Shown in pieces: positions 8,744-17,971 of a stretch of 64,000 nt of DNA; the stretch's first letter is position 1, and the number at the start of each line of letters is the position of its first letter. Made by a program: the position numbers and the translations under genes. The DNA comes from Vibrio crassostreae 9ZC13 (GTDB taxonomy: Bacteria; Pseudomonadota; Gammaproteobacteria; Enterobacterales; Vibrionaceae). The notes under the pieces were generated by a model that was not told the DNA's origin, did not search any database, and saw only the letters and a program-made list of their open reading frames with translations. The stretch lies in contig NZ_AJYZ02000019.1 of the NCBI RefSeq assembly GCF_000272045.2, positions 586,974-650,973 of the forward strand, given 5' to 3'.

Positions 8744-9766
8744 GTGATAAAAGAAATGCCACATTCGAAGTCATTTTCTATGACTAACACATCTTGGACG
8801 CTTGCGGTTCCTCTATTTTTTACCGCTTTGGCGACCACTGTTAATGCCAATACGCTATCTGATCTTTTTCGAAAGGATCTAGAGCAGAGCTTTGCCACCA
8901 GTGTATTGCTCAACGACACCGATGTTTTCACTTTTGGTATCAATAACTTTGACCCCAATAAAGTGTTTAGTTTGGACAATGAAGACATCGGTTCGAATGA
9001 TTCGGTAAGTCGTCGCCAAAACATCACCTCCCTGAGTTTGCCTTACACATTTGAATTACCAAGTTACATCGAAGACAACCATCAAGAGGTGACGCTACGC
9101 TTGTCTGCATTGCGAATCGAGAACGATGTCGAGTACGCGGCAGCAAACAGAAACGATTTTCAAAAAGAGTCGGTAGTGTCTGGCTACGTCGAATTCGCGA
9201 ATGTGTCCCAGCTAGACGAATATTGGAGCTTCAGCTCTGCAATCGGTAACCACATCTCTTACTACCGCAATGATTATGAATATCGCGCTTCGTTGCTAAA
9301 GCCTATTCAAGACCAACTGGATGGCGTATATCTCAATACTGATGCTTGGGCTTACATCATCGAGCCTAAAATCAAGCTGATGTACGAAGATAAGAATGAC
9401 TGGGGAAAGTATAAATTGAGCACCAGTTGGCATTACTTTAATGGCATCGGCTGGGGCGAGGCGAATAATGGCAATGTCGGTCATCCTGAAGGGTGGTATA
9501 TCGCCAATGAAGCCAAGGTTTTCTATGATCTCGTGCGTTGGGATAAGAACATCACTTCGATGTACTCGAGTATAAGACGAATTGATATTGGTGGTGACAC
9601 CGTGGCATCTATGGGCACCACATCTTACTACGAGGGCAGTGTTGGTTGGTTGCTTAACCCAAACCTGTTTAATGAGTGGGTCGATAACGTGGGAATAGGT
9701 TTTACGATTAACTACGGAAGTAGCTTAAAAGGTGGCAGCTTGGTTATATTCTTCAACCAAGATTAA
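8744..9766 (+). CDS. solitary autotransporter-type outer-membrane beta-barrel protein
   Basis: A 340-residue exported protein with no passenger domain. It resembles the vibrio 'solitary outer membrane autotransporter-like barrel' family (Pfam PF11557, from memory). I keep the GTG at 8744 because AGGAAG lies about 9 bases upstream; ATGs at 8756 and 8780 are alternatives. The hydrophobic part LAVPLFFTALATTVNA is the signal peptide core. The rest alternates in beta fashion with many aromatic girdle residues (YYRNDYEYRAS, WHYFNGIGWGE) and ends in strands SSLKGGSLVIFFNQD. It follows a diguanylate cyclase gene on the same strand; co-transcription is possible but unproven. Confidence 0.75.
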   Translation: MIKEMPHSKSFSMTNTSWTLAVPLFFTALATTVNANTLSDLFRKDLEQSFATSVLLNDTDVFTFGINNFDPNKVFSLDNEDIGSNDSVSRRQNITSLSLPYTFELPSYIEDNHQEVTLRLSALRIENDVEYAAANRNDFQKESVVSGYVEFANVSQLDEYWSFSSAIGNHISYYRNDYEYRASLLKPIQDQLDGVYLNTDAWAYIIEPKIKLMYEDKNDWGKYKLSTSWHYFNGIGWGEANNGNVGHPEGWYIANEAKVFYDLVRWDKNITSMYSSIRRIDIGGDTVASMGTTSYYEGSVGWLLNPNLFNEWVDNVGIGFTINYGSSLKGGSLVIFFNQD

Positions 9767-9910
9767 GCTCTTTTTTCCAGTTAAGCCCATACGGCCTCAA
9801 ATCAATGAGGCTCGTTGAACTTGGAAGTGATAGTTATTGAAGCAGATCGCTATTAATGGCTTAAGCTATTTAGATCTCTAGCACTCAATATCTTTCGCTA
9901 TCAACTATTG

Positions 9911-11152
9911 TTAACGGTCAATACACAGTTTGTTTCGACCGGTTTCTTTCGCTTTATACAGCGCTTGGTCAGCAAGCTTCAACACCTCTTCAGGATGTCT
10001 GGTGGTTGTACTATCAGACAATCCAATACTCACCGTCACATTCACCACTTCCGATGGTTTGCCTTTCTTGCCACGCTTTTTCATACCCACTTCATGATCG
10101 TCGGGGCGTTCATGACTATTACGAATCGTCATGTCGTAGTTTTGAACCTCGGAAATCAGAGCTTGAAGGTGCTCTTTAACTTGTTCCGAATGTTTTCCTT
10201 TGAAGATAATCGTGAACTCTTCTCCACCAAAGCGATAAGCTTTAGCGCCGCCTGTGGTTTCCCTCAGAATGCGTGCCACCAGTTTTAACACATCGTCGCC
10301 AATGTCATGTCCGTAGGTATCGTTGAATTGTTTAAAGTGATCAATATCGACCATCGCCATCGAATACTTACGCCCCAAGTGCTTCATATCGACTTCTAAG
10401 GCGTGTCGACCGGGAATGTTAGTCAGTTGGTCGTTAAAGGCCATATCATGACTAGCAGACATCACATAGACGATGATCAGTGTGCCTGACAGCGAGAACA
10501 TGGTGCTCGAGATGTACTGAATATCGAAGAAGATGAACGTACAAGAAGAAAGCAGGATAGCGCTATAAACCACAACATCGATAGAGCGGTTATACACCAA
10601 CACGAGAATGGCAGTAAGGCCAAGCAAGCAAAGGCTATACAGCACTAAAACAAAAGGCAGTTTGGAGAAGTCTCTGACAATAAATAGAAGACCATCACTC
10701 CATGATTCAAAACCGCCGGCATGGAAGTGAGAGACGATCAATTGTGCCCACACCATAAACAGAACAAGAACGATGGCGTAGAGCAGCATCGACTTTGAGT
10801 TTACGCCGTTATCAGGGAAGGCATAAACAAGTAAGCAAGTGACAGGTACTAATGCCGCAAGTAACGAGAGCTCTAATAGCGTTGTGCCAGTATTGAGAGG
10901 CGTTTGTAAGCGAACTTGGATGATCAGATAAGCGACAAGCATGGTCACCGATACCATCGCCATTCGACCTTGTCTGAACGTATGGCATAGCAGAACCGCA
11001 ACGCTCAATAAAATGTAAGGGAGGTTGCTAGCAAACCCTAAATTTGAGTCCGTCACGAGAATGACGTTGTCCATACCAACGAGCAAAATTGTTAACAGGA
11101 CTAAAGGGAAGCAAAATCGAAACATGCTCGACGTTACAAAAGATGATGCCAT
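9911..11152 (-). CDS. membrane-bound diguanylate cyclase (GGDEF)
   Basis: A 413-residue inner-membrane protein. Residues 1-230 contain about seven or eight hydrophobic helices, and the cytoplasmic GGDEF domain spans about 240-413. The domain is catalytically complete on sight: AMVDIDHFKQFNDTYGH for metal and base contacts and YRFGGEEF (GGEEF at about 309-313). No RxxD I-site precedes the loop, so allosteric product inhibition is unlikely. A basic insert (GMKKRGKKGKPSEV, about 370) precedes the last strands. The membrane part has no recognisable ligand domain. The gene converges on the solitary barrel gene and diverges from the ComFB-family gene. Confidence 0.9.
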   Translation of the reverse strand: MASSFVTSSMFRFCFPLVLLTILLVGMDNVILVTDSNLGFASNLPYILLSVAVLLCHTFRQGRMAMVSVTMLVAYLIIQVRLQTPLNTGTTLLELSLLAALVPVTCLLVYAFPDNGVNSKSMLLYAIVLVLFMVWAQLIVSHFHAGGFESWSDGLLFIVRDFSKLPFVLVLYSLCLLGLTAILVLVYNRSIDVVVYSAILLSSCTFIFFDIQYISSTMFSLSGTLIIVYVMSASHDMAFNDQLTNIPGRHALEVDMKHLGRKYSMAMVDIDHFKQFNDTYGHDIGDDVLKLVARILRETTGGAKAYRFGGEEFTIIFKGKHSEQVKEHLQALISEVQNYDMTIRNSHERPDDHEVGMKKRGKKGKPSEVVNVTVSIGLSDSTTTRHPEEVLKLADQALYKAKETGRNKLCIDR

Positions 11153-11628
11153 TTATGTGGTGAGCCTAACTATATTGATGATCTTATTATTTAATACTAT
11201 GCGTAGGATACGGTTAAACAAGCGATTGCCAAGCTTTTTGCCTAAATTAGAGCAAAAACATAGTCATAGGTCGCTATTGGTGCAATCATTTTTATATGTA
11301 TTTTGAGTTGCTATTAACCTTAGAACGAACTACACAGTATATATGAGAAATTAATTAGTCGTTATAGATACTTAACAAAATCTGCTCTGCTGCTCTTACG
11401 TTGGCGCTGTCACTTAAAGGGCTTGATGATCAGTTATCATTGAGTGACCTTTTCATTAAGCGACGAAGATCTGTAATGAAGTCAGAGTAAGATTAAATAA
11501 TGCCTAAGTTTCAACTATGGACAGTAAAACCTATAACTGAGTTATAGAAAGCTATTAGGAATTGCATGGTTTCAAGTGACTTTAGAAACGACTGCGACTA
11601 GAAAAACCGCTACAAATGGAGGTGTGGT
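11153..11628 (+). other. 476-bp intergenic region between a cyclase gene and a ComFB-family gene
   Basis: There are no convincing coding frames. A hairpin-like element at 11409-11448 (outer stem GTCACT/AGTGAC, inner stem ATGAT/ATCAT) ends in CCTTTT and could be the terminator of a short upstream transcript. The remainder is AT-rich promoter territory for the divergent cyclase and for the ComFB-family gene. I found no c-di-GMP riboswitch signature. Confidence 0.3.
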
Positions 11629-11997
11629 ATGCAAATTAGTGTTGATGTACATAACTATATGGAAACTCTGGTCGGTCATGTATTGGCTACCGAGGAATAT
11701 GTGTCTAGTTATACCAACGAACAGTTGGCCGATCTCGCGTGCTTGGCTTTGGGCCAGCTAAAACCTATCTATATTCGTTTTGATATCGATTTTCTGTCAG
11801 CATTGCCAGAAGACAAATTGGTGCTCTATAAACGCAATAGTGAGATCGCGGTCAAAAATGCAGAAAGTATGATTATTGACGATCGAAGACGTGAACGTGA
11901 CGACAATGTGCCTGTTATATTTAGTCAACACAATTTTGACGATGACGTAGAATTGCAATGGTATGAAAAGCCGTTGTTGAACCGTAAACAGTCATGA
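11629..11997 (+). CDS. ComFB-family protein (putative cyclic-dinucleotide receptor)
   Basis: A 122-residue soluble protein. The ATG at 11629 has a strong ribosome-binding site (GGAGG, 6 bases upstream). The central stretch EQLADLACLALGQLKPIYIR is the core of the 'late competence development ComFB' family (Pfam PF10719), and the following DIDFLSALPEDKL fits it. ComFB proteins have recently been reported to bind cyclic di-nucleotides in other bacteria, and here the gene lies beside two diguanylate cyclase genes. Function in vibrios is unknown, and a role in competence is only implied by the name. The HlyU-family gene follows 40 bp later. Confidence 0.8.
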   Translation: MQISVDVHNYMETLVGHVLATEEYVSSYTNEQLADLACLALGQLKPIYIRFDIDFLSALPEDKLVLYKRNSEIAVKNAESMIIDDRRRERDDNVPVIFSQHNFDDDVELQWYEKPLLNRKQS

Positions 11998-12037
11998 TAG
12001 TTTAGGGTGAATACGGTCATTTAAGGAGTAAAAAAAC

Positions 12038-12319
12038 GTGGGATTCTTTTCTAGATTATTTGGTGGCAAAGAAAAAACCGAACAAAAAGTAGAGATTGAG
12101 CCAGTCGAATATAAGGGTTTCAATATCTATCAAGATGCCATTGCAGAATCTGGTCAATACCGTGTTGCTGGGCGAATCGAGAAAGAATTCGATGGTGAAA
12201 TCAAAACTCACCGTTTTATTCGTTCAGATGTTGTTTCAAACAAACAAGATGCCGATGAATTGATGCTCAAAAAATCGCAGATGTTCATCGACCAAATGGG
12301 CGACAATATATTTAGCTAA
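12038..12319 (+). CDS. HlyU-family (PF10115) small protein
   Basis: A 93-residue protein beginning at a GTG (12038) with AAGGAG about 9 bases upstream. After an amphipathic start (MGFFSRLFGGKEK) it reads VEYKGFNIYQDAIAESGQYR, then VAGRIEKEFDGEIKTHRFIRSD and MFIDQMGD. This is the pattern of the Pfam family called 'transcriptional activator HlyU' (PF10115). That family is not the ArsR-type HlyU of V. cholerae and no DNA-binding helix-turn-helix is visible, so the name should not be read as a function. It is followed by a terminator and probably forms a two-gene unit with the ComFB-family gene. Confidence 0.75.
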   Translation: MGFFSRLFGGKEKTEQKVEIEPVEYKGFNIYQDAIAESGQYRVAGRIEKEFDGEIKTHRFIRSDVVSNKQDADELMLKKSQMFIDQMGDNIFS

Positions 12320-12356
12320 CCAATTAGGGTTAGAATTGATGTTGGTCATAATTTAG

Positions 12357-12390
12357 AGAGCTTTCAGTGTATATGCTGAAAGCTCTTTTT
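12357..12390 (+). terminator. rho-independent terminator after the HlyU-family gene
   Basis: A 10-11 bp stem (12357-12367 with 12376-12386, eight-base loop) is followed by TTTTT. It lies about 40 bp after the stop codon. Confidence 0.9.
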
Positions 12391-12619
12391 AGTTTTATGG
12401 ATAAAGAACAGCTAGTGAGTTGTTATTAAAAGGATTATTTGCAAGTGGTTTGACCTCTTGGTTCGAGACGGTCGTCATTTATCCGAATGAAGCGCTCAAA
12501 TTCCGTCCAAATCGTTATAAGTAATAACTTTTCCTGTTCTTTGAACAAAACGCTTGAAGTATTAGTTGTCGTTAGATACAAACGAATAAGTCATTCGTGC
12601 CAATAGTCAAGGAATAGCT
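12391..12619 (+). promoter_or_regulatory. leader/promoter region of pntAB
   Basis: There is no coding frame. The region ends with AAGGAATAGCT just before the pntA ATG. A small inverted repeat (ACGAAT, five-base spacer, ATTCGT at 12582-12598) sits about 25 bp upstream of the start and could be an operator or leader hairpin. I cannot name the regulator. Confidence 0.35.
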
Positions 12620-14167
12620 ATGCAAATTGGTGTACCAAGAGAAACGCTCGCAGGTGAAACGCGAGTCGCTGCTTCGCCGAAATCGGTAGAACAGCTTCTA
12701 AAATTAGGATTTGAAGTTTGTGTTGAATCACAAGCAGGTGCGTTAGCAAGTTTTGAAGATGCAGCTTATGAACAAGCTGGAGCAAAAGTTGTCACCGCAG
12801 ATGAAGCTTGGAAATCCGATATTATCTTTAAAGTTAACGCTCCGATCGTTGACGAGTCTAAAAATGAAATCGATCTTCTTAAAGATGGCGCAACATTGGT
12901 CAGCTTTATTTGGCCTGCTCAAAATCCAGAGTTAATGGAACAATTGTCCAGTCGTAACATCAACGTGATGGCGATGGATTCTGTACCACGAATTTCAAGA
13001 GCTCAGGCGTTAGATGCATTGAGTTCTATGGCAAACATCGCGGGTTATCGTGCTGTTGTTGAAGCGGCGCATGAGTTTGGTCGATTCTTCACGGGCCAGA
13101 TTACGGCTGCGGGTAAAGTTCCACCAGCAAAAGTACTGGTTGCAGGTGCTGGTGTTGCTGGACTAGCGGCAATCGGCGCTGCGGGTAGCTTAGGTGCGAT
13201 CGTTCGTTCATTCGATGTTCGTCCTGAAGTTAAAGAACAAGTTGAGTCGATGGGCGCTGAATTCTTGGAAGTGGATTTCAAGGAAGACACCAGTGCTGGT
13301 GACGGCTACGCAAAAGAGATGTCTGAAGCATTCAATAAGAAAGCGGAAGAGCTTTATGCAGCTCAAGCAAAAGACGTTGATATCATCATTACTACGGCGC
13401 TGATTCCAGGTCGCCCGGCTCCGAAGCTGATTACCAAAGAGATGGTAGACAGCATGAGTGCAGGTAGTGTGATTGTAGACCTTGCGGCGGCCAATGGCGG
13501 TAACTGTGAATACACGGTTGCGGATCAAGTCATTACAACGGCTAATGGCGTGAAGGTGGTTGGTTACACTGATATGGTTGGTCGACTGCCGACTCAATCA
13601 TCTCAACTGTATGCAACGAACCTAGTTAACCTTTTGAAACTGCTTTGCAAAGAGAAAGATGGCAACATCAATATCGACTTTGAAGATGTTGTTCTGCGTG
13701 GTGTTACTGTCGTTAAAGAGGGCGAGGTCACTTGGCCAGCTCCACCAATTCAAGTTTCAGCTCAACCACAACAAACTAAGCCAAAAGCGGCCAAACCAGA
13801 GCCTAAAGTTGAAGAACCTGTTTCTCCGATTAAGAAAGCGGCGGGTATGGCGGTAGCTGTTGGTGCATTCGCTTGGGTAGCTTCGGTTGCTCCAGCAGCG
13901 TTCTTATCTCACTTTACCGTTTTTGTTCTCGCTTGTGTGGTGGGTTATTACGTAGTTTGGAATGTAAGCCATTCTCTGCATACGCCTTTGATGTCCGTGA
14001 CTAACGCTATTTCAGGCATCATTGTAGTAGGTGCACTGTTACAGATCGGGCAAGGAAGTGGCGTCGTCACGTTCTTATCATTTATTGCCGTATTAATTGC
14101 AAGTATCAATATCTTTGGTGGCTTTACCGTGACCAAACGTATGCTTGAAATGTTCCGTAAAGACTAA
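12620..14167 (+). CDS. pntA: NAD(P) transhydrogenase, alpha subunit
   Basis: A 515-residue subunit of the proton-translocating transhydrogenase, which reduces NADP+ with NADH using the proton gradient. The N-terminal domain I (to about residue 380) binds NAD(H): it starts [18 protein letters not shown], carries the [20 protein letters not shown] motif and the Rossmann turn [18 protein letters not shown] proline/lysine-rich linker ([13 protein letters not shown]) leads to about four membrane helices (from about 410). Length matches enteric PntA (about 510). pntB starts 10 bp after the stop. Confidence 0.97.
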   Translation: MQIGVPRETLAGETRVAASPKSVEQLLKLGFEVCVESQAGALASFEDAAYEQAGAKVVTADEAWKSDIIFKVNAPIVDESKNEIDLLKDGATLVSFIWPAQNPELMEQLSSRNINVMAMDSVPRISRAQALDALSSMANIAGYRAVVEAAHEFGRFFTGQITAAGKVPPAKVLVAGAGVAGLAAIGAAGSLGAIVRSFDVRPEVKEQVESMGAEFLEVDFKEDTSAGDGYAKEMSEAFNKKAEELYAAQAKDVDIIITTALIPGRPAPKLITKEMVDSMSAGSVIVDLAAANGGNCEYTVADQVITTANGVKVVGYTDMVGRLPTQSSQLYATNLVNLLKLLCKEKDGNINIDFEDVVLRGVTVVKEGEVTWPAPPIQVSAQPQQTKPKAAKPEPKVEEPVSPIKKAAGMAVAVGAFAWVASVAPAAFLSHFTVFVLACVVGYYVVWNVSHSLHTPLMSVTNAISGIIVVGALLQIGQGSGVVTFLSFIAVLIASINIFGGFTVTKRMLEMFRKD

Positions 14168-14177
14168 GGAGTAACAG

Positions 14178-15575
14178 ATGTCTGAAGGATTAGTACAAGC
14201 AGCTTATATTGTTGCTGCTGTATTTTTTATTATGAGCTTGGCTGGGTTATCGAAACAGGAATCTGCGCGTGCAGGTAACTATTACGGTATCACGGGTATG
14301 GCAATCGCGTTGATCGCAACGATCTTTGGCCCTCACTCTGCTGGTATTGTGTGGATCATCATTGCTATGGTGATCGGTGGTGGTATTGGTATCCACTACG
14401 CAAGAAAAGTAGAAATGACCGAAATGCCAGAGCTGGTTGCAATTCTGCACAGCTTCGTAGGTATGGCTGCAGTACTTGTAGGTTACAACAGCTACATCGA
14501 TCCACCTGCTGCTGTTTCTATCAACCCTGCAGATATTCATGCAGAGCACGTTATCCATCTAGTGGAAGTGTTCCTTGGCGTGTTTATCGGTGCGGTGACG
14601 TTCACGGGTTCTATTGTTGCGTTTGGTAAGCTTCGTGGCGTTATCTCTTCGTCTGCATTGAACATCCCTCATAAGCACAAGTGGAATCTAGCGGCTATCG
14701 TAGTTTCTACACTGCTGATGATCATGTTCGTTAAAGCAGACGGCAGCATGTTCGCACTAATGGTGATGACACTTATCGCATTCGCATTCGGTTACCACCT
14801 AGTGGCATCGATTGGCGGTGCAGATATGCCAGTAGTTGTCTCTATGCTTAACTCGTACTCTGGTTGGGCAGCAGCAGCGGCAGGTTTCATGCTTGCAAAC
14901 GATCTGCTTATCGTAACTGGTGCATTGGTTGGTTCGTCGGGTGCGATTCTGTCTTACATTATGTGTAAGGCGATGAACCGCTCTTTCATCAGTGTTATTG
15001 CTGGTGGATTCGGCCAAGAAGTGGTTGTGTCTGATGGCGATGAAGAGCAAGGTGAACACCGCGAAACATCAGCTGAAGATGTGGCTGATATGCTGAAAAA
15101 CTCTAAGTCAGTAATCATCACTCCTGGATACGGCATGGCAGTAGCTCAAGCACAATACCCAGTGCATGAAATCACTGAGAAGCTACGAGCGCAGGGCATT
15201 AATGTTCGATTTGGTATCCACCCAGTTGCTGGTAGGTTACCGGGTCACATGAACGTACTGCTTGCTGAAGCGAAAGTGCCTTACGATATCGTTCTAGAAA
15301 TGGACGAAATCAACGATGACTTCGATGAGACAGATACTGTATTGGTAATTGGTGCGAATGACACCGTAAACCCTGCAGCACTTGAAGATCCAAACAGCCC
15401 AATTGCTGGTATGCCAGTACTTGAAGTTTGGAACGCTCAGAATGTTATCGTATTCAAGCGTTCGATGAACACAGGTTACGCCGGTGTGCAAAACCCACTG
15501 TTCTTCAAAGAGAACACGCAGATGCTGTTTGGCGATGCTAAAAAGAGTTGTCTAAGTATCTTAGAACATCTATAG
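14178..15575 (+). CDS. pntB: NAD(P) transhydrogenase, beta subunit
   Basis: A 465-residue partner of PntA. Residues 1-260 are hydrophobic helices that carry the proton path ([40 protein letters not shown]). The C-terminal domain III (about 285-465) binds NADP(H), with the fingerprint [13 protein letters not shown] and [12 protein letters not shown] [13 protein letters not shown] near residue 395. GGAG lies 7 bases before the ATG. The gene is followed by a good terminator, so pntAB forms a two-gene operon. Confidence 0.97.
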   Translation: MSEGLVQAAYIVAAVFFIMSLAGLSKQESARAGNYYGITGMAIALIATIFGPHSAGIVWIIIAMVIGGGIGIHYARKVEMTEMPELVAILHSFVGMAAVLVGYNSYIDPPAAVSINPADIHAEHVIHLVEVFLGVFIGAVTFTGSIVAFGKLRGVISSSALNIPHKHKWNLAAIVVSTLLMIMFVKADGSMFALMVMTLIAFAFGYHLVASIGGADMPVVVSMLNSYSGWAAAAAGFMLANDLLIVTGALVGSSGAILSYIMCKAMNRSFISVIAGGFGQEVVVSDGDEEQGEHRETSAEDVADMLKNSKSVIITPGYGMAVAQAQYPVHEITEKLRAQGINVRFGIHPVAGRLPGHMNVLLAEAKVPYDIVLEMDEINDDFDETDTVLVIGANDTVNPAALEDPNSPIAGMPVLEVWNAQNVIVFKRSMNTGYAGVQNPLFFKENTQMLFGDAKKSCLSILEHL

Positions 15576-15608
15576 AGATCACCTCTAAACAATATGTAAC
15601 AACTCGAT

Positions 15609-15635
15609 AAGGAGCTCATTTGAGCTCCTTTTTTT
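15609..15635 (+). terminator. rho-independent terminator of pntAB
   Basis: A perfect stem (AAGGAGCTCA 15609-15618 with TGAGCTCCTT 15621-15630; in practice a slightly larger loop) is followed by TTTTT. It begins 33 bp after the pntB stop. Confidence 0.9.
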
Positions 15636-15840
15636 ATCTTACGAAAGCGACTCTATGTGTGATCTCAGTTGATACGAAGTTGACGAAGCCTGATGCAAAA
15701 CTTGTCGCAATTGAGGTTTGGCTTGCCAATCAGCCTACTAGTACGTATGTACAATGTGGCCGTAATATATTGGCCTTTATCTCTGTAGCTCGCCATTCTC
15801 AAAGTTTTTCATGCGGTTAAAAATTTATCTTTGATAGCGA

Positions 15841-17337
15841 ATGGTATATATTTGGTTGATCTATATGAATTTGCGTTGGTTTGTGATCATCAAAAGAACA
15901 TTTACTCTTCTTATCGCTACGTTGTCTGTGTCTGCAAACGCATTTGCTGACTCTTTACCTGAGCGTATCGATAATTTCACCAAACTCTTTGATCATGAAA
16001 CGGCAATCGAATCTTACGATATTCGAGTGCTACAGGCTGATTATCCAACACGTTTGATCATGCCGTCTTCTATGCTGCCACAAACAGCAGAGTACCCGTT
16101 AAAAGACATTCAGCGCTTGTACCAGTTATCAAAAACCTGTAGTGGTAAACTGCCGTTAAGCCCTTTGATTACTGAGCCTTTAGTTTTTACTCGTGCAATG
16201 TGTAAAGGCACCAAGCTTTCTGACCGTTGGTTTAGCCGTAGTGGTTTGATTCACCCTGGCGGCGGTTCTTATGCGGCACGATACGTTGAGAAGTACCCAG
16301 AAAAATTCGACTCTCTGAAGCGCTTTATGCATATTCAAGAGCGACCAAACACCGAACACGATGAACTACTGTCTCGCTTGCAACAAATGGATAGCGAAGC
16401 AATCACCGCGCTGTTAGCGGGTGCCAGTATGTTTGTTGAGCTTGATGAGATGTGGGTAAAACGCGGCGACAGATATTACCTGTATAAAAAATCAGTCTGG
16501 AACGAAAATGCCACGCTTGCTGGGTTATCGTTTAGCTTGTCTTCAGAAGGTAAAAGCTGTTTTGTCCAGCGTGGTAATGTGTGTTGGGAAATAGAAGATC
16601 ATTCAGAGCTTCTGCAAGTCGCCATGTTTATCTTGGTTATTGCCAACATCATGCTTGTCTTAGGTTGGGCGATTTACCGCTGGAACAGCAAGAAACAAGA
16701 GATGAAGAGTCGCATGCTGGTTCTTCAAATCCTAACGCACGAATTAAGAACGCCGATTGCGAGTTTGTCATTGACGGTGGAAGGGTTCAGGCGTGAGTTC
16801 GAACACTTACCAGAATCGGTATATGATGAGTTCCGTAGGCTGTGTGAAGATACACGCCGTTTAAGACAGTTGGCGGAAGCAAGTAAAGATTACCTGCAAT
16901 CAGATAATCAACCGCTCGCAACAGAGTGGGTGCCAAGTGTTGAAGAGTGGCTCCAATACAAAGTTGAAGAAGACTTTGCGCAGGGGATTGAACTCCGTGT
17001 AAACAAAGATATAGCTGCAAAAGTGAACGTATATTGGTTGGGAACGTGCATCGATAACCTAATCAGAAATGCCGTGAAATACGGTGTGGCTCCAGTAATT
17101 CTAGAACTGAATACTTCTGACAAGAAGCTGACATTCAAAGTTATAGATAATGGAGACTTGTCTCGCAAAGATTGGGGGCAACTAAGAAAGCCATTCGTAA
17201 GTAAGAGTGGACTCGGTTTAGGTCTGACGATAGTGGAATCTATGGTTGGAAAAATGGGCGGTCACATGACGCTTATCGGCCCCCCAACAACATTTATTTT
17301 GGAGATACCTTGTGAAACAGACATTGCTTCTCGTTGA
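15841..17337 (+). CDS. vxrA: sensor histidine kinase VxrA (WigK)
   Basis: A 498-residue inner-membrane kinase, first gene of a five-gene set matching V. cholerae vxrABCDE, which controls cell-wall homeostasis, type VI secretion and biofilm. Order: signal/anchor helix (about 15-37, LLIATLSVSANAFA), periplasmic sensor (about 38-262), one membrane helix (about 264-285), H-box LTHELRTPIASLS, N-box DNLIRNAVKYG and G-box GLGLGLTIVES. The start is uncertain: ATGs at 15841 and 15865 are both in frame and neither has a clear ribosome-binding site. The 3' end overlaps vxrB by 26 bp, implying coupling. Confidence 0.9.
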   Translation: MVYIWLIYMNLRWFVIIKRTFTLLIATLSVSANAFADSLPERIDNFTKLFDHETAIESYDIRVLQADYPTRLIMPSSMLPQTAEYPLKDIQRLYQLSKTCSGKLPLSPLITEPLVFTRAMCKGTKLSDRWFSRSGLIHPGGGSYAARYVEKYPEKFDSLKRFMHIQERPNTEHDELLSRLQQMDSEAITALLAGASMFVELDEMWVKRGDRYYLYKKSVWNENATLAGLSFSLSSEGKSCFVQRGNVCWEIEDHSELLQVAMFILVIANIMLVLGWAIYRWNSKKQEMKSRMLVLQILTHELRTPIASLSLTVEGFRREFEHLPESVYDEFRRLCEDTRRLRQLAEASKDYLQSDNQPLATEWVPSVEEWLQYKVEEDFAQGIELRVNKDIAAKVNVYWLGTCIDNLIRNAVKYGVAPVILELNTSDKKLTFKVIDNGDLSRKDWGQLRKPFVSKSGLGLGLTIVESMVGKMGGHMTLIGPPTTFILEIPCETDIASR

Positions 17338-17971
17338 AGATGATAAAAATTTAGCTGACGGTTTATTAGTTAGCCTTGAGCAAGCTGGATATGAATGTTT
17401 GCATGCAGAACTGATCTCTGAAGTTGAAGGCTACTGGGAACAAGCGGATCTAGTGATTCTAGACCGTCAACTTCCTGATGGCGACTCAGTAGATTCACTT
17501 CCAGGTTGGAAGAAAAAGAAAGATATCCCAGTTATTTTGCTGACGGCTCTCGTGACAGTAAAAGACAAAGTAGCGGGCCTAGATTCAGGTGCAAACGACT
17601 ACTTAACAAAGCCATTCGCAGAGGCTGAGCTATTTGCTCGAATTCGTGCTCAACTTCGCCTGCCAGATTCTGAAGAACAAGATGCATCAAAAGTTATCGC
17701 TCAGAATCTTGTTATCGATAAAGCGACACGTGAAGTGTTTTTCAATGAACAGGAAGTAACGTTAACGCGCACTGAATTTGACCTTCTACTGTTCTTGGCA
17801 AGTAACCTTGGACGTGTGTTTACACGTGATGAACTGCTTGACCATGTATGGGGTTACAACCATTTCCCAACAACACGTACGGTAGACACGCACGTTCTGC
17901 AACTAAGACAGAAACTGCCGGGTCTAGAAATTGAAACGCTGCGTGGCGTTGGTTACAAGATGAAAGCGTAA
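17312..17971 (+). CDS. vxrB: response regulator VxrB (WigR), OmpR family
   Basis: A 219-residue DNA-binding regulator, partner of VxrA. It starts at a GTG (17312) with GGAG 7 bases upstream, inside the end of vxrA. The receiver (1-115) has VEDD, phospho-acceptor Asp in LVILDRQLPDGDS and Lys in YLTKPFAEAELF. The winged helix (about 125-219) has LTRTEFDLLLFLASN, VFTRDELLDHVWGY, and RTVDTHVLQLRQKL followed by LRGVGYKM. In V. cholerae VxrB activates T6SS and cell-wall genes. Its TAA overlaps the vxrC ATG (TAATG). Confidence 0.93.
   Translation: MKQTLLLVEDDKNLADGLLVSLEQAGYECLHAELISEVEGYWEQADLVILDRQLPDGDSVDSLPGWKKKKDIPVILLTALVTVKDKVAGLDSGANDYLTKPFAEAELFARIRAQLRLPDSEEQDASKVIAQNLVIDKATREVFFNEQEVTLTRTEFDLLLFLASNLGRVFTRDELLDHVWGYNHFPTTRTVDTHVLQLRQKLPGLEIETLRGVGYKMKA

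Noticed and set aside
8744..9766. Possible LPS-transport (LptD-like) role for the solitary barrel
   Set aside because: At 340 residues without an OstA domain or the conserved disulphide cysteines it is far too small for LptD; the autotransporter-type barrel fits better.
11025..11306. 93-codon plus-strand frame opposite the membrane cyclase start
   Set aside because: It is mostly antisense to the cyclase signal region and has no ribosome-binding site or recognisable domain.
11153..11628. Possible c-di-GMP (GEMM) riboswitch upstream of the ComFB-family gene
   Set aside because: The conserved GEMM core sequences and tetraloop-receptor pattern are absent.
15620..15820. 66-codon plus-strand frame between pntB and vxrA
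   Set aside because: It begins inside the pntAB terminator, has no ribosome-binding site and shows no protein-like pattern; I treat the region as the vxr promoter.
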